Below, piece after piece: positions 24,722 to 33,695 of a DNA stretch of 50,883 nt. This DNA comes from Lachnospiraceae bacterium (lineage in GTDB: Bacteria; Bacillota; Clostridia; Lachnospirales; Lachnospiraceae), in NCBI GenBank assembly GCA_900771955.1, contig CAAGPW010000075.1, positions 1-50,883 of the forward strand. Direction: 5' to 3'. The notes under the pieces are model-generated. The model was not told where the DNA came from. It saw nothing but the letters and a program-made list of their open reading frames with translations, and ran no database searches. The translations under genes were made by a program, and so were the position numbers. Position 1 is the first letter of the stretch; each line of letters opens with the position of its first letter.

Positions 24722-25525
24722 TTAATTTCCCGCGCTCTCATACGCATGCGTTCCCCTGTTAAACACCAGATATGCAATACCAAAAAATACAACCGCAAGG
24801 ATACATTCCACACCGATCGTGTTCCATGGGCTGACCGATGGCTTTAAGAAGTAGCTTGCCGGCAGATATGCCACGAATGCAAATGGAATGATCCAGGTAA
24901 TCACAACACGGACCACGCGGGAATAGATCTCAGTCGGATACTTGGCAAAGTCTGCAAGCTGGTATGCCGTATAGAGCACCGGTCCACTGATCTTCATCCA
25001 GAAAGCCAGCGAAGCAAACAAGAGCTTGATCGCGGTATAGATCACTGCCCCTGCCAGGATAGAAACAACGAAAAATACCACATGTGCCCCATCTACCAGA
25101 ACAATTCCCTTTGAAAGGGAAACAATGATCAGTATCGTTCCAACCAAAAGCTCACCAAGCGCATCCGGCTGCAGCTTTTCGCAGATCACCTGGAAAAACA
25201 GATTCATAGGCCGGAGCAGATAACGGTCAAACTTTCCATTGACAACAAGCCGCCAGGCAACCAGCCAGATATTGTCTGTAAACAGATGATCGATCCCACG
25301 CGGGATCTGTGCAAAACCATAGATAAAGATCAGCTCTGAAAGTGTCCAGTCTCCAAGCGACGGGATCTGCCGGAACACCAGGAACAGGAATGCGATCCCT
25401 GCCGCCTGTGTGAAGAAAAAGCCCATCAGCCCGATCAGAAAGTCCGCCTTCGACTGCACCAGAAATTTAAAGAACTGTTTCACAAAAACCTTATATAAAC
25501 GCATATATCTTTTTAATGTTTTCAT
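24722..25525 (-). CDS. ABC-2 family permease, second subunit
   Basis: A 267-residue membrane protein starting at the ATG of MKTLKRYMRLYK (25525), directly after GGAGGACATT; the upstream open frame overlaps the preceding gene and is not coding. Six predicted membrane segments and the TLSELIFIYGFAQIPRGIDH motif match the ABC2_membrane_6 (DUF990-type) permeases, which occur as two permease genes beside one ATPase. It lies ten bases after the first permease gene. Probably half of a heterodimeric exporter; substrate unknown. Confidence 0.85.
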   Translation of the reverse strand: MKTLKRYMRLYKVFVKQFFKFLVQSKADFLIGLMGFFFTQAAGIAFLFLVFRQIPSLGDWTLSELIFIYGFAQIPRGIDHLFTDNIWLVAWRLVVNGKFDRYLLRPMNLFFQVICEKLQPDALGELLVGTILIIVSLSKGIVLVDGAHVVFFVVSILAGAVIYTAIKLLFASLAFWMKISGPVLYTAYQLADFAKYPTEIYSRVVRVVITWIIPFAFVAYLPASYFLKPSVSPWNTIGVECILAVVFFGIAYLVFNRGTHAYESAGN

Positions 25526-25535
25526 AATGTCCTCC

Positions 25536-26354
25536 TTAACCGCCAAGAACCACAAGCCGTCTTGTGATCTTGCTCCACAAAAACGATCCAAGTGCATACA
25601 AAAGTATGATCCATACGACCTGCCGAAGCAGCACAAAGCAAAGCTCCATTCCCGTGTATTTTCCAAGGTAAACCATTACGGGCGTATAGATCATGGAAGA
25701 AAACGGCAGAAAATCAAATGCACGCTGCAATGTCACCGGGAAAAAACTGAGCGGGATCAGCTGACCACTTAAGAATCCAAGCAGCGCCTCCTTTGCCATC
25801 ATCATACCAAACATGTACGTTGTCACAAATGCGATCATTCCGAAGCAGAAGTCAAACAACAGATGAATGAGGATACTAAAAAAACAGCTGATCACATACA
25901 AGATCAGATTCTGCACAGATGTTACCGGCATGCCAAGAACAGTTACCTTATAGATCTCAAGTCCAATCCACACAAAAATACCCGGTGCGAAAAAACGATA
26001 ACACACATTCCCCAATGCCTTAAAAAGCAGACTCATCCGATAGTCGATTGGTTTGATCAACATCATTGCCACAGATCCTTCCATGACGTTATCACTGATC
26101 TCATCTGCAATCCCGACTGTCACCATATTGCTTGTAACATAGGTCATAAAAATATAGATGACCATCTCATTTCCTGTAAGCCCTCCAAGCGTCCCGTCCG
26201 GAGAGCTCCCGTAAATTGCCATCCAGAGATAATAGGCAATAAAGGAACCAAACAGACTGCATATCATAAACAGGTAAAAACTTCCCTTATATGCAAGATT
26301 CCGCTTAAACTCATTTGCCAGAAATGGCAGATATATCCGTATCTTACTTTTCAT
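25536..26354 (-). CDS. ABC-2 family permease, first subunit
   Basis: A 272-residue membrane protein, partner of the next permease. Six predicted membrane segments; LPFLANEFKRNLAYKGSFYL at the N-terminus and VGIADEISDNVMEGSVAMML in the cytoplasmic loop (about residues 80-99) match ABC2_membrane_6 permeases. It starts 18 bases after the ATPase gene with an AGGAGG site. ATPase, permease and permease make one exporter operon. No defect seen. Confidence 0.85.
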   Translation of the reverse strand: MKSKIRIYLPFLANEFKRNLAYKGSFYLFMICSLFGSFIAYYLWMAIYGSSPDGTLGGLTGNEMVIYIFMTYVTSNMVTVGIADEISDNVMEGSVAMMLIKPIDYRMSLLFKALGNVCYRFFAPGIFVWIGLEIYKVTVLGMPVTSVQNLILYVISCFFSILIHLLFDFCFGMIAFVTTYMFGMMMAKEALLGFLSGQLIPLSFFPVTLQRAFDFLPFSSMIYTPVMVYLGKYTGMELCFVLLRQVVWIILLYALGSFLWSKITRRLVVLGG

Positions 26355-26372
26355 GTGAAAATACCTCCTCCT

Positions 26373-27380
26373 TTACAGTCCATGATTATAGATAGCCTTT
26401 ACGATCTCTGACAATTCCGTTTCCTGAATTTTAATATCCTTTACTTCCGTTTTTTTCATAAAACAGGCGATCACATCCGATACCTGGATGTGGTTTTTAT
26501 CAAAGGAAACCTCCACACTGTTGCTTCCATCCTCTGCCTGAATTACAAATGAATCCGGCGGAACGGCTAACTCACCCGCCAGATCAATACCCCTAATATC
26601 ACTGATGTTTCTTACCTCCATGATAACCTTCCGCATCGTGCCATAGGTATCCTTTAACTCTTCCAGCGAACCATCGTAGATCTTTTTCCCATCATCGATC
26701 ACAATAATACGGTTACATAACTCTTCAATATCGCCAATGTCATGTGTGGTAAGGACGACCGTCGTCTGATACTTCTCATTGATCTCGCGGATCGCATCAC
26801 GGATATTATCCTTAACGACCAGATCCAGACCGATCGTCGGTTCATCCAGATAAAGTACCTTCGGATTATGTAAAAGTGCCGCGCCAAGATCGGCACGCAT
26901 GCGCTGTCCCAGGGACAGATTTCTTACCGGTGTTGTCCAGAATTCATTCAGTTCCAGCACACGGTTTAAAAATTCCATCCGGCTGTTATAATCCTCATCA
27001 CTGACATCATAGATCTCCTTTAAGATCGTAAAGGATTCCGAAAGTGGAAGATCCCACCAAAGCTGTGTACGCTGACCAAAAACAACACCAATATTTTTCG
27101 CATTGTTTTTTCTCTCCCTGCTCGGATCTATGCCGTCAACCAGGCACTTTCCCTTTGTTGGTGTAAGAATCCCCGTCATCATCTTGATCGTTGTAGACTT
27201 TCCCGCACCATTACTGCCGATATACCCTACAATCTCACCCTTATCAATCGTAAAAGAAATATCATCAACTGCTACCTTACGCTCCTTTTCATTTGAAAAA
27301 AGTCCTTTGACCGCGCCCTTTAGTCCCGGATACTTTTTCGCTGAAACAAATTCTTTTGTTACATTCTTTACTTCAATCAT
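26373..27380 (-). CDS. ABC exporter ATP-binding protein
   Basis: A 335-residue ATPase. Walker A is GSNGAGKSTTIKMM (about residues 58-71), the signature is LSLGQRMRADLGAAL (about 155-169), Walker B is VLYLDEPTIGLD (about 174-185), and the H-loop is VLTTHDIGD. The long N-terminal stretch before the core (KYPGLKGAVKGLFSNEKERK) and the LSLGQRMR signature are typical of ATPases paired with DUF990-type permeases. A GGAGGAAATT site precedes the ATG. First gene of the exporter operon. Confidence 0.9.
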   Translation of the reverse strand: MIEVKNVTKEFVSAKKYPGLKGAVKGLFSNEKERKVAVDDISFTIDKGEIVGYIGSNGAGKSTTIKMMTGILTPTKGKCLVDGIDPSRERKNNAKNIGVVFGQRTQLWWDLPLSESFTILKEIYDVSDEDYNSRMEFLNRVLELNEFWTTPVRNLSLGQRMRADLGAALLHNPKVLYLDEPTIGLDLVVKDNIRDAIREINEKYQTTVVLTTHDIGDIEELCNRIIVIDDGKKIYDGSLEELKDTYGTMRKVIMEVRNISDIRGIDLAGELAVPPDSFVIQAEDGSNSVEVSFDKNHIQVSDVIACFMKKTEVKDIKIQETELSEIVKAIYNHGL

Positions 27381-27441
27381 AACCTGTAAATTTCCTCCTC
27401 AATGCAATTTCTGTTTTGGTAATAAGGAAAAAACTACCGAA

Positions 27442-27981
27442 TCATAAAATTGTTGTTCCTAATTCGTATGCTTTTTCTAATCCTTCTGTATTTTTTACAT
27501 CGCCTTTATCTTTTGCGCCCCTCACGAGCACCATTCCCGCATCCTCAAGCTGAAAGAAATTTAATACCAGCCGGTATTGCATCTTAATTGCATCAAACAA
27601 CTCTGGCAGTGTAGCTGCTCCAACTAATATAAGTGCAAGTTTTTTGATTTTAAACTCATTTCGCATAGGTGTATGCAGCCTATCTATAAGTGCCTTCAGT
27701 TGTGCACTGACACCGTAAAAATATACTGGTGATGCAATAACAAGAACATCTGCCATTTTCAGTTTTTCATAAATCCCCTGCATATCATCCTTCTGAAAAC
27801 ACTTGTGCCCTTCTCTTTCAAAACAGGTATTGCATCCTATACAAGGATTCACTTTGTAATCTGCTACTGAAATTATTTCTACCGTATTATTAATTTCTGC
27901 TCCAGATACAAATGCATGTACAAGCATATCTGTGTTTCCACCTTTTCTCACACTACCTGCTAAAACAATAATATTACTCAT
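27442..27981 (-). CDS. Flavodoxin-fold NAD(P)H-dependent FMN reductase-like protein
   Basis: A 179-residue flavoprotein. The FMN phosphate loop is GSVRKGGNTDML (about residues 8-19), a cysteine motif follows (NPCIGCNTCF, about 45-54), and ASPVYFYGVSAQLKALIDR (about 82-100) is the second FMN-binding loop. The CxxCxxC-like cysteines resemble iron-sulfur flavoproteins, but the full four-Cys set is not clear (C47, C50, C53 and C61 are candidates). Such proteins reduce quinones, iron or drugs. A single-gene unit with a hairpin in its leader (28023-28056). Confidence 0.85.
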   Translation of the reverse strand: MSNIIVLAGSVRKGGNTDMLVHAFVSGAEINNTVEIISVADYKVNPCIGCNTCFEREGHKCFQKDDMQGIYEKLKMADVLVIASPVYFYGVSAQLKALIDRLHTPMRNEFKIKKLALILVGAATLPELFDAIKMQYRLVLNFFQLEDAGMVLVRGAKDKGDVKNTEGLEKAYELGTTIL

Positions 27982-28014
27982 TATCTGACTCTTCTCTCTT
28001 TCCTATATAAAATA

Positions 28015-28056
28015 AACAAATAGACGCAGGCAAAAATATCATTTCTGCACTGCGTC
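28015..28056 (-). terminator. Hairpin upstream of the flavoprotein gene
   Basis: Minus strand GACGCAG (28056-28050) pairs with CTGCGTC (28029-28023), and inside it GCAGAAAT pairs with ATTTTTGC with one wobble, 15 bp in all. It is followed by a loosely T-rich run (TATTTGTTTATTTT). It could be an attenuator for the flavoprotein gene. The rest of 28057-28366 holds no gene I can support. Confidence 0.45.
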
Positions 28057-28366
28057 CTGGCGTCTGGCTCCCCATATTCTCAATATTAAAATGCTATCAT
28101 CTATTCTCATACCTCTTCTTTTCGATTCGTGTTCATGGTACACCTTCATCCGCATTCGTTATTATATTATAATCTTTCGGCTACCATTCGTTAGTCCAAT
28201 GATAATACATACTATAGGAAATTTCAAGTAAAATTTTATTTTAATCACCCTTTGACCCGTTTACAATTATACGTTCGAAATACTCCAAAGGAACCAGAAA
28301 ATGTTGCGTTTCCTTCCTTACAGTAGTATCATTGCGTTGACACAAATATGAAGGAGGATTCTGTTT

Positions 28367-28909
28367 ATGAAACTGAAAACCAAACAAATTACTGTCACCG
28401 CAATTCTGCTTGCAATCTGTATTGTAAGCCAGTTTTTCAAAAATTTAAGTGTATATTTAACCGGACCGATCATTAACGCAGCCCTGATACTGACTGTCAT
28501 TTATACCGGTGTTGCCTGCGGCGTGATCTTAGGAATCATTACCCCGATCACTTCCTTTTTCATTACGGGAAGCCCGATCATGGCAGCTATTCCAGCCATG
28601 TTTCCGTGTATCATGATCGGAAACATCATTCTGGTCGTTTCCGTAGCGCTTCTTCGAAAAAAATTTGGAAAAACCGCCGGTCTTCCGGTATCGATTGCAA
28701 TCGGCGCTGTACTGAAAGCACTGTTTATGGGAATCCTGATCTCCCTTATCATTCTGCCCAACATGCTTCCGGCAAATATGCTGCCGAAAATGCATGTGCT
28801 ACAGCTTCAGTTTTCTGTCACACAGCTTATCACTGCACTGATCGGTGGTGTCTACGCCATCATCATTTTTACTGTACTTCGTAAAACTTCACTTGGTGAA
28901 CAGGCGTAA
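28367..28909 (+). CDS. ECF-type transporter S-component-like membrane protein
   Basis: A 180-residue protein with five to six membrane segments and the small integral-membrane layout of ECF S components (TVTAILLAICIVSQFF at the start, VYTGVACG-like second segment, PAMFPCIMIGNIILVVSVAL in the middle). S components bind vitamins or nucleobases and share an energising module encoded elsewhere. No EcfA or EcfT gene is adjacent and no known vitamin riboswitch is recognised upstream, so the substrate is unknown. GAAGGAGGATTCTG precedes the ATG. One of the few plus-strand genes, ended by a clear terminator at 28935-28970. Confidence 0.75.
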   Translation: MKLKTKQITVTAILLAICIVSQFFKNLSVYLTGPIINAALILTVIYTGVACGVILGIITPITSFFITGSPIMAAIPAMFPCIMIGNIILVVSVALLRKKFGKTAGLPVSIAIGAVLKALFMGILISLIILPNMLPANMLPKMHVLQLQFSVTQLITALIGGVYAIIIFTVLRKTSLGEQA

Positions 28910-28934
28910 CGCAGTCTGTAACTGCACAACAAAA

Positions 28935-28970
28935 GAAACCGGGATGAAAGTCCATTCCGGTTTCTTTTTT
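28935..28970 (+). terminator. Terminator of the ECF-like gene
   Basis: GAAACCGG (28935-28942) pairs with CCGGTTTC (28957-28964), followed by T6 (28965-28970). A strong intrinsic terminator 26 bases past the stop. The converging permease remnant ends exactly here. Confidence 0.9.
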
Positions 28971-29450
28971 CATGACCAGTACCATCTCTGAAAACCTGAA
29001 GTTGTAAGCTTATTCGATCCATTGTATATTCCAAAGCAGATTGCCGCCGGAATAAGAAACGATACCAATAGCAGTACACGTCCTTTTTCTGCCCCAAACT
29101 TGAATACAAGGGGGATTGATATACTACCAAAAATAAGGGATATTACCCATGCAACCAAAGTTAAAAACAATAGTTTCCCAATCCCGGCAGGGTCAAAAGA
29201 AACCTTTTTCAAAATAACTCCACCGATTGACCCAACCACCATTCCAAACAGGCTCCCAATCGCGCAGAAGATTGCCAGTACAGTGAATTTCCCGGCTACC
29301 AGATCTTTTCCTGATATGGGTGTAATCATGGCATACCGTGTCCATTTAGAAGCATCATCAAAAGAAAATGTCGTAACAATCATCATGCTGCATAAAATCG
29401 CACACCCAAAAATATATCCCTCAACACCGGAAGTTGGTATAAAGGCGATT
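28970..29450 (-). pseudogene. ABC-2 permease remnant fused to an ATPase tail
   Basis: From about 29450 the frame reads an ABC-2 permease body (IAFIPTSGVEGYIFGCAILC, then FDDASKWTRYAMITPISGKD). Five hydrophobic segments follow, to FGIYN near 29030. The permease's own start and first membrane segment are missing: the ATPase tail (DKEKAKRKYKNA) runs into it in frame. The C-terminal segments are also missing, replaced by a short unrelated tail (GSNKLTTSGFQRWYWS). At least two deletions have therefore hit this gene, leaving an in-frame fusion that is unlikely to work. Confidence 0.75.
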
Positions 29451-30125
29451 GCATTTTTGTATTTTCGCTTTGCCTTTTCTTTATCCGATACAAGTACATT
29501 CCACTGATAATCGTCTTTGCGATAAGCAAGAATTTCCGTTTTATCAATCTGGTCGAAAAGCGCTGCGCCACAACGGATAACGCCATAGTGATAGCGTAAT
29601 TCATCTTTTGTTTTGCAAAAAAGCACTTTCCCTTGATGAATAAATGTAATGTAATCAGCAACTTTCTCTAAATCGGAACAGCTTAGGCTTATGAGAAAGC
29701 GCAACAGCTATACATAGTTTCATTTTCATTCCTTTAGAGAGCGTTTTAATCTCTTTGTCTGCCGGAAGCTGAAAGCGTTTCAAAAAATCCTGATACAAGT
29801 ATTCGTCCCATTGTTTATAGGCTGCAGCAGAAATTTTTCCGACTTTGGCAGGTGTCAAGGTATCATAAAAATTGATACCATCAAATACAACGCCTATATC
29901 CTCTTTAAGCTGCTTTGATGAGGACAATTGCTGTCCCCAAAAAGTAACCGTACCACCGTCTTTTTTAATGAGGTCAAGAATTGCATTGATAGTTGTACTT
30001 TTTCCGGCTCCATTTTCGCCAATCAGTCCCATGATAGTGCCTTTGGGAATGGAAAATGAGACATTATCTAACGTAAAGCCAGTGTACTGCTTTGACAAAT
30101 TTTCCACCTGTAAAATAGCGTCCAT
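29451..30125 (-). pseudogene. ABC ATPase with Walker B region deleted
   Basis: The N-terminal part (30125 to about 29675) is a normal ABC ATPase: Walker A GENGAGKSTTINAILD (about residues 36-51), a signature-like LSKGMKMKLCIAVAL (about 130-144), then LSHKPKL. There the frame breaks. A second frame resumes with SDLEKVADYITFIHQGKVL, the segment that normally follows the H-loop. About 40-45 residues between KPKL and SDLEKV, holding Walker B, D-loop and H-loop His, are gone, and the frame is shifted. The C-terminal part continues in frame into a permease fragment. It lies three bases after the GntR gene. Confidence 0.8.
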
Positions 30126-30127
30126 AG

Positions 30128-30505
30128 TTAGTCCTCCTCTTGATAGAACATCGTTAAAAGTTCGATTAATTTGTCTAACGATATTCCACTTGTTCGCCCA
30201 ATGTCAGCAGCCTCCTCCAAATGTTCTTCTGCCAACCGTTGTTGTTCTTCCTGATAAAAATCCTTATTTTGTGCCGATACAAAACTTCCCCTGCCGACAG
30301 TTGTTTCGATAAATCCGTCCCTCTGCAAATCTTCATACGCCTTTTGAACCGTAATAACACTTACATGAATAGATTTTGCCAATGCCCGCATAGAGGGGAT
30401 TGGGTCGCCAGTTTGTAACTCGCCGCTCATAATCATGGCTTTTATCTGTGAGGTTATCTGCTCATATATCGGCTTGCCCGTATTACTGCTTATGATGATT
30501 TCCAC
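30128..30505 (-). CDS. GntR family regulator (YtrA type)
   Basis: A 125-residue regulator with the winged HTH of the GntR/YtrA group at about residues 10-75 (YEQITSQIKAMIMSGELQTG, then SMRALAKSIHVSVITVQKAY and ETTVGRGSFV). The C-terminal tail is short and helical, without the large effector domain of FadR or HutC types. YtrA proteins repress the ABC operon they head; here that ABC pair is broken, so the regulator survives without its target pump. Its own consensus promoter lies at 30551-30579. Confidence 0.88.
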   Translation of the reverse strand: MEIIISSNTGKPIYEQITSQIKAMIMSGELQTGDPIPSMRALAKSIHVSVITVQKAYEDLQRDGFIETTVGRGSFVSAQNKDFYQEEQQRLAEEHLEEAADIGRTSGISLDKLIELLTMFYQEED

Positions 30506-30550
30506 AACGCCCTCCTCGTCTGTTATTTAGTGTGCTTATCGTATAAGTAT

Positions 30551-30579
30551 AATATATTCAGTTTAAGTACATTTGTCAA
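30551..30579 (-). promoter_or_regulatory. Promoter of the GntR-ABC operon
   Basis: Minus strand TTGACA (30579-30574), a 17-base spacer and TATATT (30556-30551). The repeated TACTTA words around it (spacer and just downstream of the -10 box) may be GntR contact sites. Confidence 0.75.
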
Positions 30580-30651
30580 TAGGGTATTAGAAAATTTATC
30601 TCCGTTCATAAAACAATGGAAGCCACACAATCCGTATGGCTTCCATGAAAT

Positions 30652-30843
30652 TTAATTTTGAATATAAAGCATCGAACGCATGAGCAACCGCATGACTATT
30701 TGGGACTCCGCCATTTGCCACTGCATGTAATACCTGCCATCCTCCAGCCATTTTTCGCCTGAAAAAAAGAGGATTGTGACCGCACCGATCACACTTAATA
30801 CGAATAGTACGATATATATCCGCTTCTTTCTCTGTGTCTACAT
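30652..30843 (-). pseudogene. Small membrane protein gene with TAG at codon 2
   Basis: GGTGGAGGAAAACAA leads to an ATG (30843) whose next codon is TAG. The frame then stays open for 61 codons and encodes a plausible small membrane protein: a basic start (TQRKKRIY), one hydrophobic segment (IVLFVLSVIGAVTILFF) and an amphipathic tail (YYMQWQMAESQIVMRLLM). A nonsense change at codon 2 is the simplest explanation; translation from a later GTG would lose the membrane segment. Just downstream, GGAAGCC/GGCTTCC (about 30618-30644) forms a hairpin. No known family recognised. Confidence 0.5.
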
Positions 30844-30882
30844 TTGTTTTCCTCCACCATCTTTTTAATCATCATCCTGATT

Positions 30883-31493
30883 CTATAGATTTTCCCAATC
30901 TATTTTTTCATTTCGATAGAAAAAATCATGATCATGTTCTCCAATTTTACGCAGTACACGACATGGATTTCCTACAGCAACAACATTATCCGGAATATCT
31001 TTTACCACCACACTTCCGGCTCCGATCACTGAATTTTTCCCAATCGTAACGCCTGGAACAATAGTAGTACCTGCTCCAATCCAAACATTGTCGCCAATAC
31101 GAACCGTCTTGTTATACTGCAGCGCATCTTCACGAAGTGATGGCTCAATTGGATGATTGGCAGTCGCTATCGTAACATTCGGACCAAACATCACCTTGTC
31201 ACCGACAAAGATCTCACCATCATCCACCACAGTGAGATTAAAATTGGCATATACCTTATTTCCAAAATGCAAATTCTTTCCGCCCCAGTTTGCATGAAAT
31301 GGCAATTCAATATAACAATCGTCTCCACATTCAGCAATGTCTGCTTCATATATTTTTGTTTCTGCTCCTGTTCTGATGGACGCAACTGGTTAAATTCCCA
31401 TAGCTTTTCCATATAAATACTCTGTTCTTCCGCAATCTCTGATGCGTTGGGATTATATATCAATCCCCTCTCCATACGTTCTTTTTGCTCCAT
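30883..31493 (-). pseudogene. Sugar O-acetyltransferase (Maa-like) with a frameshift
   Basis: The N-terminal mac domain (MEQKERMERGLIYNPNASEI, then EEQSIYMEKLWEFNQLRPSE) starts at 31493 after GGGAGGTTAAT. Near 31345 the frame slips; the next frame reads AECGDDCYIELPFHANWGGK and continues through the hexapeptide helix to a normal end (GNPCRVLRKIGEHDHDF). Both parts align with maltose/galactoside O-acetyltransferases of about 200 residues with little or nothing missing, so the lesion is a small indel after KQKYMK. A start at the internal ATG (31305) would lack the mac domain. An assembly error is possible. Confidence 0.78.
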
Positions 31494-31646
31494 ATTAACC
31501 TCCCATAAAAATCTCATCCAACAATATTGTTACATCTCCTCTGTGCCGGTCACATCGGCGGCACAGGTAAAAAACTGATAATATATTATATCACAAAATG
31601 AAGGCGACATGGTGATTTGATCGAAATATCTCTGATCGAAATGCTT

Positions 31647-32408
31647 CTAATTTTTTATACCGATCAGCAACAGCCATCTGTGGTTAAACATGATCCGTGA
31701 TCCTTTGATATATGGTGAAAAACCTGTTTTTCTTCCCCCGGACAAATCATCTTTCATAAGATCCACGATCTCTTTTTGAACATCCTCCGGGGTATCTGCC
31801 AGTTCCATCCAGTTTTTAAGATCGACTGGTACCAGGGTGGATTCCTCGCATTGCAAGGTAAAGTCTTTCTGAAACATGGTCTCAAATTCTCCCCGGCTTA
31901 AGATCCTTGTGTGTGACGGATCACGCATTTTTTCGATCTTATCATCGATCTCTCTTAGCGGTTCTCCGGTGGCTTCCATATCCCAGACGATCAGTTTTCC
32001 GCCTTTTTTCAGGACTCTTTGCATTTCACGAAAAGGTTTCTTTGGATCTACGAAATGATGAAGGGAAAGTCTCGTTATCACAAGGTCAAACGTTTCCGCT
32101 TCATAAGGCAGTTCTTCTGCATTGCCTGTTTCAAAACAAATATTTTTTATCCGGCTTTCTTCTGCAAGCTTTTTTCCCTGTGCCAGCATTTCTTCGATCA
32201 GATCCAGACAGGTGATATCCTTTACAAAGGGAGCCAGCGCCCTGCCGCAAATACAGGTTCCGGCAGCTACCTCTAAAGCATGTTCCGTTCCATTTGCCCC
32301 GATTCTCTGAATCAGGTAATCCGTATATTCCGCTTTTGACATATGATATGCCGCAAATTTTTCAGCCTGTTTTTTAAATGATTGTTTCACTGTATCATAA
32401 TGATCCAT
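31647..32408 (-). CDS. Class I SAM-dependent methyltransferase
   Basis: A 253-residue methyltransferase of the UbiE/Methyltransf_11 type. Motif I is LEVAAGTCICGRALAPFV (about residues 40-57), with Cys residues where small residues are usual. The acidic loop is CLDLIEEML, and motif VITRLSLHHFVDPKKPF (about 110-126) matches the family. The C-terminal part varies between members and sets the substrate, which is unknown. The ATG at 32408 follows AGAGAGGTGCA. A single-gene unit in a zone rich in broken genes. Confidence 0.87.
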   Translation of the reverse strand: MDHYDTVKQSFKKQAEKFAAYHMSKAEYTDYLIQRIGANGTEHALEVAAGTCICGRALAPFVKDITCLDLIEEMLAQGKKLAEESRIKNICFETGNAEELPYEAETFDLVITRLSLHHFVDPKKPFREMQRVLKKGGKLIVWDMEATGEPLREIDDKIEKMRDPSHTRILSRGEFETMFQKDFTLQCEESTLVPVDLKNWMELADTPEDVQKEIVDLMKDDLSGGRKTGFSPYIKGSRIMFNHRWLLLIGIKN

Positions 32409-32742
32409 CTATTGCACCTCTCTGCTTCACATGTTATGATTATATCGCAATTTACCGGATCTGATTATCAGATTGTGTTCAAATAATATAACAAAATCGT
32501 CAAAACAAGGAGATTATATCTATGAAGCAGAATGCATACATCACCTCCAATATCTGATTCCATTTTCTTTTTCAGTAACGAACTGTGGAAATCCCTAAGC
32601 CGTCATTTCCTATGTTTTAAATGCTATCATCATTCTGACATCGTGTCAATATATATTTTGACTTTGTGTCAGAATGCAAGCTAAATTTCACAGGACTTCT
32701 TGATAAGGTAGCAAGATGTTTTATCAAAACCCTGTATTAACG
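32409..32742. promoter_or_regulatory. Intergenic region with paired palindromic sites and minus-strand promoter
   Basis: CATTCTGACA (32631-32640) and TGTCAGAATG (32666-32675) form outer arms. Inside are two related palindromes, TGACA-TCG-TGTCA (32636-32648) and TGAC-TTTGT-GTCA (32659-32671). A minus-strand promoter TTGACA (32649-32644), 17 bases, TAGCAT (32626-32621) overlaps the first and could drive the methyltransferase gene about 210 bases on. A plus-strand AAGGAGATTATATCT-ATG (about 32508-32525) opens only ten codons and may be a remnant. Confidence 0.5.
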
Positions 32743-33580
32743 TCATGAAATAACCTGAAATGTTTTCCATTTCCCTGACCTCTGCCGCCAAAAAAATACC
32801 ACTCCACGAATTACCCAGTCGCAGACCATCGCAAACGCGATCCCAATGACGCCCAGATGGAACACTACACCCAGAAGCCATGATAAAAATAACCGTCCGG
32901 CAATCGTACACGCCACAGAGACATACATCGTAAATTTCACATCGCCAGCTGCCCGGAGGCCATTGCTGAGCGCCCCGGAAAACGGATACGCAAAGGCATT
33001 AAACACATTATGGATCAGCACAAGCCAGACCACGCAAATATCCAGCGGCTTCGGTAAACCACCTCATTTTGCGTTCCAAAACAGAGCATTGTGATCGCCA
33101 CCGCCGAAAATGTCCGGGCGATCAGGGAAGGATACGCCACGCCTGCCACACCTGCTTTCAGCACAAATACGCCTATGATATTCCCGATCACATTGATTAT
33201 GTTAGAAACCACGGACAGATACATCGTCACGCTGGTCTTTCCTATGCTGCGGTAGATTGCCGCGCCCGCATTGTAGATTGCCAGAGCCGGATAAGAATAA
33301 ACCGATATCCTGAGGTAAGTGATACAGGCAGCCATAACATCGCTTTCCACTCTGCCAAACATCAGGCCAAGAATCTTCTCGTTTCCAATCAGCACAAGCA
33401 GGGCAACCGCAGCAGCAAACAACGTAGAGAATGATAAGAGCTGACTGGCTGCTTCCCCTACATAACTTACTACCACTGTGTCCGCCATTCCCACAAGCAT
33501 AACCAAAAGCTGCTCTAAAAAAGCGGAATGATCATATTTTTTAATTCTTTGTTGGAAAACAAAACCTTCTGCTGTTCCAT
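32743..33580 (-). pseudogene. MATE family transporter (copy 4), multiply damaged
   Basis: AGGAGG and the ATG at 33580 open MEQQKVLFSNKELKNMIIPL, but a T6 run near 33525 is one base short and the frame stops. Another frame continues with FLEQLLVMLVGMADTVVVSY, then jumps from YVGEAAS directly to QLLSFSTLFAAAVALLVLIG: an internal segment is missing. After RSRWIFAW (about 33035) the sequence jumps again to VWLVLIHNVFNAFAYPFSGA and the normal C-terminus. At least one frameshift and two large deletions. A promoter and a terminator-like hairpin still stand upstream. Confidence 0.8.
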
Positions 33581-33644
33581 ACACTTTCCTCCTTCCCCAC
33601 GGATCTGCCGGGGTATTTCCTCTAATGTCACCTTTGTCCTCTTT

Positions 33645-33693
33645 CAAAAAAAACAGGTGCAGAAAAAGTGAACTACACTTCTTTTCTACACCT
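33645..33693 (-). terminator. Terminator-like hairpin at the start of the MATE copy 4 transcript
   Basis: Minus strand arm 33693-33676 (begins AGGTGTAGAAAA) pairs with arm 33670-33655 (ends TTTTTCTGCACCT) over about 16 bp with a small bulge, then T8. It begins a few bases after the predicted start (about 33689), so most transcripts would end within 50 bases unless the hairpin is relieved. Confidence 0.7.
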
Positions 33694-33695
33694 AC

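Noticed and set aside
28057..28366. Vitamin riboswitch before the ECF-like gene
   Set aside because: No THF, TPP, FMN, preQ1 or cobalamin consensus could be recognised by eye; only scattered short repeats.
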